Shown: in pieces, positions 30,562-38,223 of the stretch | Position numbering within the stretch: the first letter of the stretch is position 1 | How the letters are laid out: each line of letters begins with the position of its first letter | Source: G963667145 sp963676515 [NCBI: Candidatus Cloacimonadota bacterium] | Lineage (GTDB): Bacteria; Cloacimonadota; Cloacimonadia; G963667145 | Direction: 5' to 3' | Length of the DNA: 64,000 nt | Assembly (NCBI GenBank): GCA_963676515.1 | Contig: OY781061.1 | Span: 1-64,000, forward strand | The notes under the pieces: generated by a model | Database searches by the model: none | What the model was told of the DNA's origin: nothing | Seen by the model: only the letters and a program-made list of their open reading frames with translations | Made by a program: the position numbers and the translations under genes

Positions 30562-31363
30562 GAAATTAGTTTGGGCTTTAATATCGATAGTTATTGCCGC
30601 TATCCTTATTTTTTCAGGGATAAAAATTTATTACAAAGTTAACCAAAAAGAGTGGTTAGCGATCGCAGGGAAAGCTACGAGTCAAGGAATGGAATTTCAA
30701 AACAAAGCAAAAATAAAAGAGGCTATAGTTGAATACGAAAAAGCTTTAGTTTATTATGGGCGTACGGTTGAAGATGACAATCAACTTTATATTGTTCTAT
30801 TTAACAATTTGGCTGGAGCTTATGGAGCAGATAAACAGTACGAAAAAGCAAAAAATTACTACGAAAAAGCTCTGGGACTTTATAAAAAACATAACGGGGA
30901 AAGACCTAGTGCTGTTTTTGCAAGTTTTTACAACAATATGGGCGGAGTTTATTTGGAAGAGAAAAAGTATCGTCTAGCGGGAGCAAACTTATTAAAATCT
31001 TTGGAAATCTTGAAAAGTTTACCTAAGAAAAGTAGGGACGATTTCGCCAGAATGGCAGCGTCTTTGACCAACTTGGGAGAGATATATAGAGACAATGCTG
31101 ATTTTTCCAATGCGATTAAATATTTCGGACAAGCTCTGCAGATAGATACGCAAAATATGGGAGAAGAAAGCATCGTAACTGCCGTGGATTACAACAATTT
31201 AGGGCTTGCCTATATGAACAACAAAGAGTATAAAAAATCTTTGAAAAATTACAAAAGTGCCTTGAAAATAGTGAAAAAACTAAATCCCAAGGATTTGAAT
31301 GTAAAAGTTCTGGAAAGCAATATTGAATATTTAAACAAGAAAATTGCTGAGGGAAAGAAGTAA
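30554..31363 (+). CDS. Membrane-anchored TPR protein
   Basis: A 269-residue protein with a single N-terminal transmembrane segment (residues 6-27) and then an all-helical tetratricopeptide region: pairs such as FNNLAGAYGADKQYEKAKNYYEKAL, FYNNMGGVYLEEKKYRLAGANLL, LTNLGEIYRDNADFSNAIKYFGQAL and YNNLGLAYMNNKEYKKSLKNYKSAL (five to six repeats). It is probably a scaffold with its TPR domain in the periplasm. GTG 30554 follows AAAGGAG. There is no enzymatic motif. rdgB follows 3 bp later. Confidence 0.85.
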   Translation: MNKKLVWALISIVIAAILIFSGIKIYYKVNQKEWLAIAGKATSQGMEFQNKAKIKEAIVEYEKALVYYGRTVEDDNQLYIVLFNNLAGAYGADKQYEKAKNYYEKALGLYKKHNGERPSAVFASFYNNMGGVYLEEKKYRLAGANLLKSLEILKSLPKKSRDDFARMAASLTNLGEIYRDNADFSNAIKYFGQALQIDTQNMGEESIVTAVDYNNLGLAYMNNKEYKKSLKNYKSALKIVKKLNPKDLNVKVLESNIEYLNKKIAEGKK

Positions 31364-31366
31364 ATT

Positions 31367-31963
31367 GTGAAAAAAAGTTTCTTAATAGCATCAGGCAATA
31401 AACATAAAATCCAAGAGATTCAAAAGATTTTGTTCGCTTCTGACTGGGAAGTTTTGTCAGGATTAGATTTAAATTTGCCCGAAGTGGAAGAAGACCAAGA
31501 CAGTTTGGAGGGTAACTCTCTAAAAAAAGCAAAAACTGTGGCTCTTGCTACGGGGGAAGCCACTATCGCCGACGATACGGGGTTATTTGTGGAAGCGCTG
31601 GAAGGTAGACCGGGCATCTATGCAGCTAGGTACGCTGGTGAGAGATGTAATTTTGCAGATAATAGGAAGAAGCTACTGGCTGAGCTAAAAGATGTCCAAA
31701 CTCGCAACGCTTACTTTGCTACAGTTATTACTTTTTGTAATCCTAAAGGCGAAAAGATTTGTTCGTGCCAAGGAGTTATGAAAGGAGAGATTGCTATCAA
31801 AGAGGTAGGCAATCGTGGCTTTGGCTATGACAATATTTTTGTTCCGCAAGGTTACACAAAAACTTTGGGAGAGATGAGCGAAGAGATTAAAAACGAAATA
31901 AGCCATAGAGGCAAAGCTTTGAAAAAAATCTTTCCAGAGATTAAAAAATATTTTAAGCAATAG
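31367..31963 (+). CDS. rdgB: XTP/dITP diphosphatase (non-canonical purine NTPase)
   Basis: A 198-residue house-cleaning pyrophosphatase that hydrolyses dITP and XTP. Motifs: IASGNKHKIQEI (substrate-binding S/TxxxxK), EEDQDSLEGNSLKKA, the catalytic ADDTGLFVEALEGRPGIYAARYAG, and FGYDNIFVPQGYTKTLGEMS near the end, followed by NEISHRGKAL. GTG 31367 is the start; it is translationally coupled to the TPR gene. Confidence 0.95.
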   Translation: MKKSFLIASGNKHKIQEIQKILFASDWEVLSGLDLNLPEVEEDQDSLEGNSLKKAKTVALATGEATIADDTGLFVEALEGRPGIYAARYAGERCNFADNRKKLLAELKDVQTRNAYFATVITFCNPKGEKICSCQGVMKGEIAIKEVGNRGFGYDNIFVPQGYTKTLGEMSEEIKNEISHRGKALKKIFPEIKKYFKQ

Positions 31964-31972
31964 GGATAAACA

Positions 31973-33328
31973 ATGAACAAAGAAATTTTTCGACAATACG
32001 ACATAAGAGGCGTTGTGGACAAAGACCTTACCCCAGAAAATGTTTGCCTTTTAGGGAAAGGTTTTGGTACTTTTTTGGGCAACAAAGGTTTGAAGACTGT
32101 GGTTATCGGCGGAGATGCCCGATTGTCGTCTCCTTTGTATATTAAGCAATTTAGTAAAGGGTTAGCCCAAACAGGTGCAGAGGTCATAGATGTTGGTATT
32201 TTAGCCACACCCAGTTTGTACTGGAGCATTCAATATCTAAAAGTGAGTGCTGGAGTAATGATAACTGGTAGCCATAATCCTCCTGAGTTTAATGGGTTTA
32301 AGATGAATATCGGTTGCACTGGCAGTATCTTTGGCGAAGATATACAAGAAATTTATTCTATTATCCAAGAGGGAAAATTCGTGGAAGCAGAAGGTTCTAT
32401 AACTTCTCAAGAGGGAATAGTAAAAGCTTATATTCAAGATTTAATTTCTCGCTTTACTTTGCACAAACCTATCAAGGTGGTCGTGGATGCAGGAAACGGA
32501 GTTGGCGGACCGATAGCTCCAGCTGTTTTACGAGGAATAGGTGCTACAGTGAAAGAGCTTTATTGTGAACAAGATGGAACTTTCCCAAACCATCATCCTG
32601 ATCCCACTGTCCCCGAATATGTCAAAGATTTGATAAAAACGGTCAAAGATTGGGATTGCGATTTGGGTATAGGGTTAGATGGTGATGCTGACAGGATTGG
32701 AGTGATAGACGAAAAAGGACAGATGCTTTTTGGTGATCAGATTTTAAATATTTTTGCTCGTGATTTTTTAAAAGATTACCCAGGAGAAAAAGTAGTTGCT
32801 GATGTAAAATGTTCCAAAAACTTTTATGATGACATCTTAGCCAAAGGTGGAAAGCCAATTATGTATAAAACGGGGCACTCGATGATTAAGAAAAAAATGA
32901 GTGAAGACAGTATCAAATTCGGTGGCGAAATGAGCGGACACATTTTTTTCAAAGACAGATATTTTGGCTTTGATGATGCAATCTATGCTACATGTAGGTT
33001 TTTAGAAATTTTGAGCAAAAGCGACATACCTGTCAGTCAAATGCTTGCCGACCTCCCCAAACTTTATAACACCCCAGAAATCAGATTTAATTGCGAAGAT
33101 AGTAAAAAGTTTGAAATTGTGGAAAAAGTTAAAAACTCTTTTGTCCAAAAAGGGTACGACTGTGTTAATATCGATGGAGTAAGAGTGAACTTCGATGATG
33201 GCTGGGGGCTAGTGAGAGCTTCCAATACTCAACCTGTTTTGGTTATGAGGTTTGAGGCTATTAGCCAAAAAAGAGTTGAAGAGATTGAAAAAATATTCCG
33301 AAGTGAATTACAAAATTTCTGTAACTAA
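31973..33328 (+). CDS. Phosphomannomutase/phosphoglucomutase
   Basis: A 451-residue alpha-D-phosphohexomutase converting hexose-6-phosphate and hexose-1-phosphate for sugar-nucleotide synthesis. It begins FRQYDIRGVV; the phosphoserine is in ITGSHNPPEFNGFK (about residue 100), the Mg2+ loop is LDGDADRIG, the sugar-specificity loop GEMSGHIFF, and the phosphate-binding loop RASNTQPVLVMRFEA near the C terminus. It fits the PMM/PGM (AlgC/ManB) subgroup. It could supply mannose-1-phosphate together with the isomerase at 2540 and the mannosyltransferase-like gene at 36320. Confidence 0.94.
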   Translation: MNKEIFRQYDIRGVVDKDLTPENVCLLGKGFGTFLGNKGLKTVVIGGDARLSSPLYIKQFSKGLAQTGAEVIDVGILATPSLYWSIQYLKVSAGVMITGSHNPPEFNGFKMNIGCTGSIFGEDIQEIYSIIQEGKFVEAEGSITSQEGIVKAYIQDLISRFTLHKPIKVVVDAGNGVGGPIAPAVLRGIGATVKELYCEQDGTFPNHHPDPTVPEYVKDLIKTVKDWDCDLGIGLDGDADRIGVIDEKGQMLFGDQILNIFARDFLKDYPGEKVVADVKCSKNFYDDILAKGGKPIMYKTGHSMIKKKMSEDSIKFGGEMSGHIFFKDRYFGFDDAIYATCRFLEILSKSDIPVSQMLADLPKLYNTPEIRFNCEDSKKFEIVEKVKNSFVQKGYDCVNIDGVRVNFDDGWGLVRASNTQPVLVMRFEAISQKRVEEIEKIFRSELQNFCN

Positions 33329-33345
33329 TCTTTTATTGCTTAAAA

Positions 33346-34038
33346 ATGATAAAAATTAGAAATCTAAAAGTTGTGCTGGGCAAACAGACTATCTTGGACG
33401 ACATCAATTTGGATATAAAGAAAGGCAAGCGTACTGTGATCGTAGGGGAAAGTGGCTCAGGGAAAAGCGTATTGGTTAAAAGCATTATGGGCTTACTGCA
33501 TCCTACATCAGGACAAATAGAGATAGAAGGTGTTAATCTCAGCAAAGCCAAGGGGAAACAGGTTTTGGAAATAAAGAAAAATATTTCGATGCTTTTCCAA
33601 AGTTCTGCTCTTTTAGATTCACTGTCCGTTTACCAAAATGTGGCTTTGCCTTTGTTTGAACACCGGCGAGAGCTAAGTGAAGACGATATAAAATTGATAG
33701 TCGGACAAAAGCTAGAAATGGTGGGACTGCACAACGCAGCTCACAAGATGCCTTCTGAACTTTCTGGAGGCATGCAAAAGAGGGTTGCTTTAGCAAGAGC
33801 TATTACTCTAGATCCTCTTTATATCATCTACGATGAGCCTACTACAGGCTTGGACCCAACCACCGCAAAAGGTATTATAGACTTAATCAACTCCATCCAT
33901 AACAAAGGCGGATTTACTTCTATCATCATCACGCACGACAAAGATTGTGTGCGTGAAAATTCTGATGTGGTCGCTCATCTGATAAATCAAAAAATTGAAT
34001 TTTACGAAGACCCTAAAGATTATGTTTGGGCTGTTTAA
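33346..34038 (+). CDS. mlaF: MlaF-type ABC transporter ATPase
   Basis: A 230-residue ABC ATPase of the lipid-trafficking Mla/MCE class. Walker A GESGSGKS near 38, LFQSSALLDSLSVYQNVALPL (Q loop with the family's LFQ.GALFDSL-like pattern), signature LSGGMQKRVALARAI, Walker B IIYDEPTTGLDP, and the H loop IIITHD. It would power phospholipid movement between inner and outer membranes. The MlaE-type permease is at 49366, 15 kb away; no MlaD/MCE protein is seen in the window. It follows the mutase gene by 17 bp. Confidence 0.88.
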   Translation: MIKIRNLKVVLGKQTILDDINLDIKKGKRTVIVGESGSGKSVLVKSIMGLLHPTSGQIEIEGVNLSKAKGKQVLEIKKNISMLFQSSALLDSLSVYQNVALPLFEHRRELSEDDIKLIVGQKLEMVGLHNAAHKMPSELSGGMQKRVALARAITLDPLYIIYDEPTTGLDPTTAKGIIDLINSIHNKGGFTSIIITHDKDCVRENSDVVAHLINQKIEFYEDPKDYVWAV

Positions 34039-34717
34039 AAAAAAATCTGTCAACTTTGGTCTATTGATCAAAGAGAAAAAAAAAGTCGTACTCTTGCTAC
34101 GAAAAGATTTTGACTTCTCGCGGGAAGTTTTATCACAATTAAACTCTTGGCATCGAGATTTCCAAGAGATTATCGTAAAAACTGACGAATATTTTTTAAG
34201 GTTTTGGGAATCTTTTTTCAAGTCGGGAAATATTAGATTTGTGAATAAACTCCTAGAGGAAGACAAAAAAGAGTCTATCATTTTGGACTTCAAAGAATCG
34301 AGCAGTGAAATTTATAAATTTAAAAACTCTCTCGTTTTGAGCAATGTAAAAGATTTTTGCAACTTTTCTTTTTCTCCCTGGGAAGAAACTCTTCCTAGTT
34401 TTGCTAAGCTGTTTTCTTTAAATTTGAGAAGTGATAATCTTTTTAAAAAAAATCAAATCTCTTTTACTTCCAAAGAGTTAATTTTGGTAGACCTTAATTT
34501 TGACAAAAAAGTTAAAAAATTAAAAGAAAAGCACAATGTTTTTGCCACAAAGGGAGATCCAGATTTGGAAAAGAAAGATTTCTTAGAAATATTTGAGCTA
34601 GGACAAAGAGCAAATAAAATATTTTGTTTCAGCGAAAAAAGAGAAAAATTATGGCAACTACTAGGCTTTCAGCCAACTCTAGTGGAACAAGGACAAGATT
34701 ATGCACAAATATTGTAA
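34022..34717 (+). CDS. Hypothetical protein
   Basis: A 231-residue protein that I do not recognise. It starts at ATG 34022, overlapping the end of mlaF by 17 bp, with no obvious ribosome site. The sequence is Lys/Phe/Leu-rich, begins MFGLFKKKSVNFGLLIKEKK, and shows alternating hydrophobic strands (VVLLLRKDF, EIIVKTDEYF, SIILDFKES, ELILVDLNFDKKV, KIFCFSEKREKLWQLLGFQP). This suggests an alpha/beta fold that could be a degraded glycosyltransferase or NTPase-like domain. There is no signal peptide. The next gene overlaps its end by 17 bp. Confidence 0.65.
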   Translation: MFGLFKKKSVNFGLLIKEKKKVVLLLRKDFDFSREVLSQLNSWHRDFQEIIVKTDEYFLRFWESFFKSGNIRFVNKLLEEDKKESIILDFKESSSEIYKFKNSLVLSNVKDFCNFSFSPWEETLPSFAKLFSLNLRSDNLFKKNQISFTSKELILVDLNFDKKVKKLKEKHNVFATKGDPDLEKKDFLEIFELGQRANKIFCFSEKREKLWQLLGFQPTLVEQGQDYAQIL

Positions 34718-35033
34718 AAAGGAATATCTCAAGTTTTTAGACAATCTTTGCCAAGAAAATTGCCATGATAATGATTGCATTTTAAAATCTTTTTTAGTAA
34801 GAATGCAGCCAGATATTAGGATGTTGGTGCAATTAAAATGTCTGCAATACTTTGCAAAAGAGCAAAGATTGACTCTTTCTCGGGAAGATCTAATGAAAAA
34901 GTGGATAGACGAAGGGCTGGCAGAAGAGTTCAGTAAAATTTATAAAAAATTCATCGAAGAAAAAAAAGTTGAAGATATAGATGCGAATGAGATTTATCGA
35001 ACTATTAAAAAAGGAGTTAATAGTGAATATTAG
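34701..35033 (+). CDS. Small cysteine-containing hypothetical protein
   Basis: A 110-residue protein I cannot assign. Five cysteines are present: four in the first 27 residues (MHKYCKKEYLKFLDNLCQEN, then CHDNDC) and one in the middle, so the N terminus could bind a metal. The remainder is predicted helical and charged (KKWIDEGLAEEFSKIYKKFI). It overlaps the preceding gene by 17 bp and pgk by 11 bp, an arrangement typical of a real, co-translated gene. Confidence 0.6.
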   Translation: MHKYCKKEYLKFLDNLCQENCHDNDCILKSFLVRMQPDIRMLVQLKCLQYFAKEQRLTLSREDLMKKWIDEGLAEEFSKIYKKFIEEKKVEDIDANEIYRTIKKGVNSEY

Positions 35034-36327
35034 ATTTGCCAAACTGCAAGATGCTGATGTGCATGGCAAGGTAGTGCTAGTAAGAGTTGACCATAATGTT
35101 CTCAAAAATGGAGAGATAAAAGATCCTGAGCGGATTAACAGGACGATCGGAACTCTCTACAATATCGTGGAAAGAGGGGGAAGGCTTATATTGATGAGTC
35201 ATGTAGGACGCCCCAAAGGTGCTGATGGGAAAATCCGAATAAACGATCAAGACTCTGTAAAACCTATCGTAAGATATTTGGAGAACAGGCTTTACACAAA
35301 ATTTGTAGTGCCAAAAATAAATTATGGAAAGCCAATCGAAACTATTGACACCTCAATAAATATTTTAATTCGTAATTTGCGAAAAAGAAAAATTGGCGGA
35401 ATTTATTTGCCCAACACTCGTTGGTTTTCAGGAGAAGAGTCTGGCGGCAAAGAAGAAGACATTTTGAGCAAGCAATTGGCTGGACTGGCTGATATTTTCG
35501 TTAACGACGCTTTCGGTTCTTGGCAACCACATGCTTCTACTTGTGGCGTAGCCAAGTATTTACCTTCTTATGCCGGATATTTAATGCAATACGAAGTGGA
35601 AAATCTAAAAAGCGTACTCAAACCCAAAAAACCGATGATGGCTGTAATCGCTGGGATGAAATTCGATACCAAGATAGAAACTTTGACATCTATCATAGAT
35701 TCTGTAGATTATCTGCTCTTAGGTGGGCATATTTACAATACCTACATAGCTGCCAAATATGATTTGGATATCCAAGGGGTGCAACCCAAACAAAAAGAGC
35801 AAGCCAAAAAATTTATCGAAGCTATTGGAAAGAACGAAAGTAAAATTTTGATAATTGAGACATTGATAGAGGCGGATAAACTTGCGAGCAAAGATGAAGC
35901 TAAATGGAAAGAGGTTAAACTTAAAGATCTTCAAAAAGGTCAAAAGCTTGGATATCTTTTGGATGCTGCTCCTTGCTTTGTGGAGCAAGAGAACATAAAA
36001 AAAGCTATTGCTGACTCAAAAACGATTTTTGTAAATGCGGTTATGGGTTTTAGTCCATACTATTTGGAAGGAAGCAAAGCTCTCTACAACGCCATAGATA
36101 AGAACAAAAAAGCTCATAAACTTTATGGTGGTGGTGACACTAATCAAGAGTTTAAGTTAGGATTGCCGACTCTCTTTCGCAGAGCCGATGACGACCCAAA
36201 TTACTACTTTTTCACAGGTGGTGGTACAATTTTGAAAGTTCTGGAGTCCCGCTCTATCAATAACTTAGCTCCCATAAGAGCTTTAATAGAAAGCAACGAA
36301 AACATAAAAAGAGGATATTTTGAATAA
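35023..36327 (+). CDS. pgk: Phosphoglycerate kinase, divergent
   Basis: A 434-residue protein of the phosphoglycerate kinase fold, about 35-40 residues longer than standard. GTG 35023 has AAGGAG 6 nt upstream and gives the normal N terminus. Recognisable: VVLVRVDHNV (usual VRVDFNVP), ILMSHVGRPKG, FVNDAFGSWQPHASTCGVA, AVIAGMKFDTKIETL with the conserved Lys, YLLLGGHIYNT, FVNAVMGF (usual VWNGPMG), GGGDTNQEF and FFTGGGTILKVLE. The usual RF near residue 120 reads TRWFSGEESGG. Several catalytic-site neighbours are altered, so this is either a divergent functional Pgk or a second paralogue. It is embedded between two hypothetical genes and a glycosyltransferase gene. Confidence 0.85.
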   Translation: MNIRFAKLQDADVHGKVVLVRVDHNVLKNGEIKDPERINRTIGTLYNIVERGGRLILMSHVGRPKGADGKIRINDQDSVKPIVRYLENRLYTKFVVPKINYGKPIETIDTSINILIRNLRKRKIGGIYLPNTRWFSGEESGGKEEDILSKQLAGLADIFVNDAFGSWQPHASTCGVAKYLPSYAGYLMQYEVENLKSVLKPKKPMMAVIAGMKFDTKIETLTSIIDSVDYLLLGGHIYNTYIAAKYDLDIQGVQPKQKEQAKKFIEAIGKNESKILIIETLIEADKLASKDEAKWKEVKLKDLQKGQKLGYLLDAAPCFVEQENIKKAIADSKTIFVNAVMGFSPYYLEGSKALYNAIDKNKKAHKLYGGGDTNQEFKLGLPTLFRRADDDPNYYFFTGGGTILKVLESRSINNLAPIRALIESNENIKRGYFE

Positions 36328-37027
36328 AACTTTGGTAATAGTCCCCACTTATAACGAAAGATCTAATATCGAAACTTTGTTTGCTAGAATCTTTGAGGCT
36401 AAGGCGGATGTAGATGTTTTGATAATCGACGATAATTCTACGGACAAAACATACGAGTTAGTAGAAGAGATGTCTGTCAAAGACAATAGAATCCATTTAT
36501 TGGTTAGACCAAGGAAAATGGGGTTAGGATCTGCTTATATCAGGGGATTTAAATACGCCCTAAAGCAAGGGTACGACTACATCATAGAGATGGATGCCGA
36601 TCTGTCGCACGACCCAGCAGATATTCCTAGACTCTTGCAGGCCTGCCAAGAAAACGACCTCGTTATTGGCTCTCGCTATACAGATGGAGTACATATCGTA
36701 AATTGGCCATTAAGAAGATTGTTTTTGAGCTATGGAGCATCTTATTACGCCAGAGTTATTACAGGAATGAGAATAAAAGATCCCACGGGCGGTTTTAAAT
36801 GCTTTAAAGCCAAAGTGCTTCGCTCTATCAATTTAGATAAAATCCACGCTGAGGGGTACTCTTTTCAAATAGAGATGAATTATAAAGCATGGAAAAAAGG
36901 GTTCAAGATAAAAGAGATACCAATTGTTTTCACGGATAGAACTTTGGGACAGTCTAAAATGACTCTGGGAATAATCGTTGAAGCTATCTTTATGGTATGG
37001 AGACTGAAGTTTAGCAAACAAAAATGA
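36320..37027 (+). CDS. Polyprenol monophosphomannose synthase-like GT2 glycosyltransferase
   Basis: A 235-residue GT2 enzyme resembling dolichol-phosphate mannosyltransferase (Dpm1): VIVPTYNERSNIETL, IIDDNSTDKTYEL, GLGSAYIRGFKYAL, EMDADLSHDPADIPRLL (the DxD-type metal site), GSRYTDG, DPTGGFKCFKAKVL and EGYSFQIEMNYKAWKKG. It has no membrane domain, as in soluble Dpm1-type enzymes. It would load mannose or another sugar from a nucleotide donor onto a polyprenyl phosphate for outer-face glycosylation. TTG 36320 overlaps the pgk end by 8 bp, with AGAGG upstream. Confidence 0.88.
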   Translation: MNKTLVIVPTYNERSNIETLFARIFEAKADVDVLIIDDNSTDKTYELVEEMSVKDNRIHLLVRPRKMGLGSAYIRGFKYALKQGYDYIIEMDADLSHDPADIPRLLQACQENDLVIGSRYTDGVHIVNWPLRRLFLSYGASYYARVITGMRIKDPTGGFKCFKAKVLRSINLDKIHAEGYSFQIEMNYKAWKKGFKIKEIPIVFTDRTLGQSKMTLGIIVEAIFMVWRLKFSKQK

Positions 37028-38223
37028 TTTATCTTTTATTTTTGTTTTTATTTTTGTCTGCTTTTTTTTCAGGGCTAGAAACTGGCTTTTTGTCAATGGA
37101 TAAGATATCTCTCAAACTAGAAGCGGATAAAAATAGAATTTCTAAACAACTTTACTTCCTTTACTTAAATATGGATAAAGTCATAGCTTCTATACTGATT
37201 GGAAACAACCTCGTCAATACTGCTTTGGCATCTTTATTTACTTACTATTGTACTAAAAACTTAGCATTGCAATACTCTTCAGAGGTGTTATCTTTATTTT
37301 TGGCTGGTTTTATTGTTGTGTTTGCCGAGAGCTTACCCAAGATTTTTTACCGAGAATACCCCAAAAAAATGGTTAAGAAATCTTTGCCGCTTTTTTTGTT
37401 ATTTTACAAGTTGTTCTATTTTTTATCATTTTTTATAACTTGGGTCATAAAAAAAGCTGACAGATCCCCACATAGTCATGATGAAAAAATATTACCTTAT
37501 CAACTGGCTAGTATCTTGGGAGAAGAAAGCAACAATAAAAATAGAGACGAAAATTTAATCCAAGAAGGGCTAGGATTTTCCGTGGTAGATGCGAAAAAGA
37601 TAATGACTCCTCGCACCGAAATAATAGCTATAGAAAAAGACAAATCTACTGACGATGTGATAACTTTAGCCAAAGAAAGCGGATTTTCTCGATTCCCGAT
37701 CTTTTCCGAAACTATCGATAACATAATAGGAGTATTAACTCTTTACGATTTGCTAAAAGAAGAGAATAAAGATATTGCTAAGTTGATGCACAAGCCTTAC
37801 TTCGCTCCTGAGAGCATAGAAATAGACAAACTCCTTTTAAATATGCAAAATAGCAAAAGTGTTTTTTGTGTATTGGTCGATTCTTATGGTGGCACCTCGG
37901 GAATAGTCACTATCGAAGATATCCTAGAAGAGCTAGTGGGAGAGATAGAGGACGAGTACGATTCAGATAGCCAAGTATTGGTGAAACAGCTTGCTGGCGA
38001 ATGTTTTTTGATTTATGGGAAAGCGGAGGTGGACATCTTAAACGAAAAATACAGTTTCAATTTACCTGAGAGCCAAGATTACAACACAATTGCAGGGCTG
38101 ATGCTCTATATGCTGGAAGGTATACCTCGCACAGGAACTAAATTGGAGATAGGTGAGTGGCAGCTAAAAGTGGAAGAGTCTAATAAGAAAGCAATTAAAC
38201 TTATCAAAATGAGTAAAAAATGA
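37024..38223 (+). CDS. CNNM/CorC-family transporter (DUF21, CBS pair, CorC domain)
   Basis: A 399-residue membrane protein of the hemolysin C/CNNM type. The N-terminal DUF21 domain has membrane segments (residues about 3-20, 55-75, 85-105, 120-140), with SAFFSGLETGFLSMD and IASILIGNNLVNTALAS. A CBS pair begins at MTPRTEIIAIEKDKSTDDVI and includes VLVDSYGGTSGIVTIEDILEELVGEIEDEYD. The C-terminal CorC/HlyC domain ends the protein. Members are implicated in Mg2+/Co2+ export. ATG overlaps the GT2 gene's end by 4 bp, and polA starts 4 bp before its end. Confidence 0.9.
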   Translation: MIYLLFLFLFLSAFFSGLETGFLSMDKISLKLEADKNRISKQLYFLYLNMDKVIASILIGNNLVNTALASLFTYYCTKNLALQYSSEVLSLFLAGFIVVFAESLPKIFYREYPKKMVKKSLPLFLLFYKLFYFLSFFITWVIKKADRSPHSHDEKILPYQLASILGEESNNKNRDENLIQEGLGFSVVDAKKIMTPRTEIIAIEKDKSTDDVITLAKESGFSRFPIFSETIDNIIGVLTLYDLLKEENKDIAKLMHKPYFAPESIEIDKLLLNMQNSKSVFCVLVDSYGGTSGIVTIEDILEELVGEIEDEYDSDSQVLVKQLAGECFLIYGKAEVDILNEKYSFNLPESQDYNTIAGLMLYMLEGIPRTGTKLEIGEWQLKVEESNKKAIKLIKMSKK

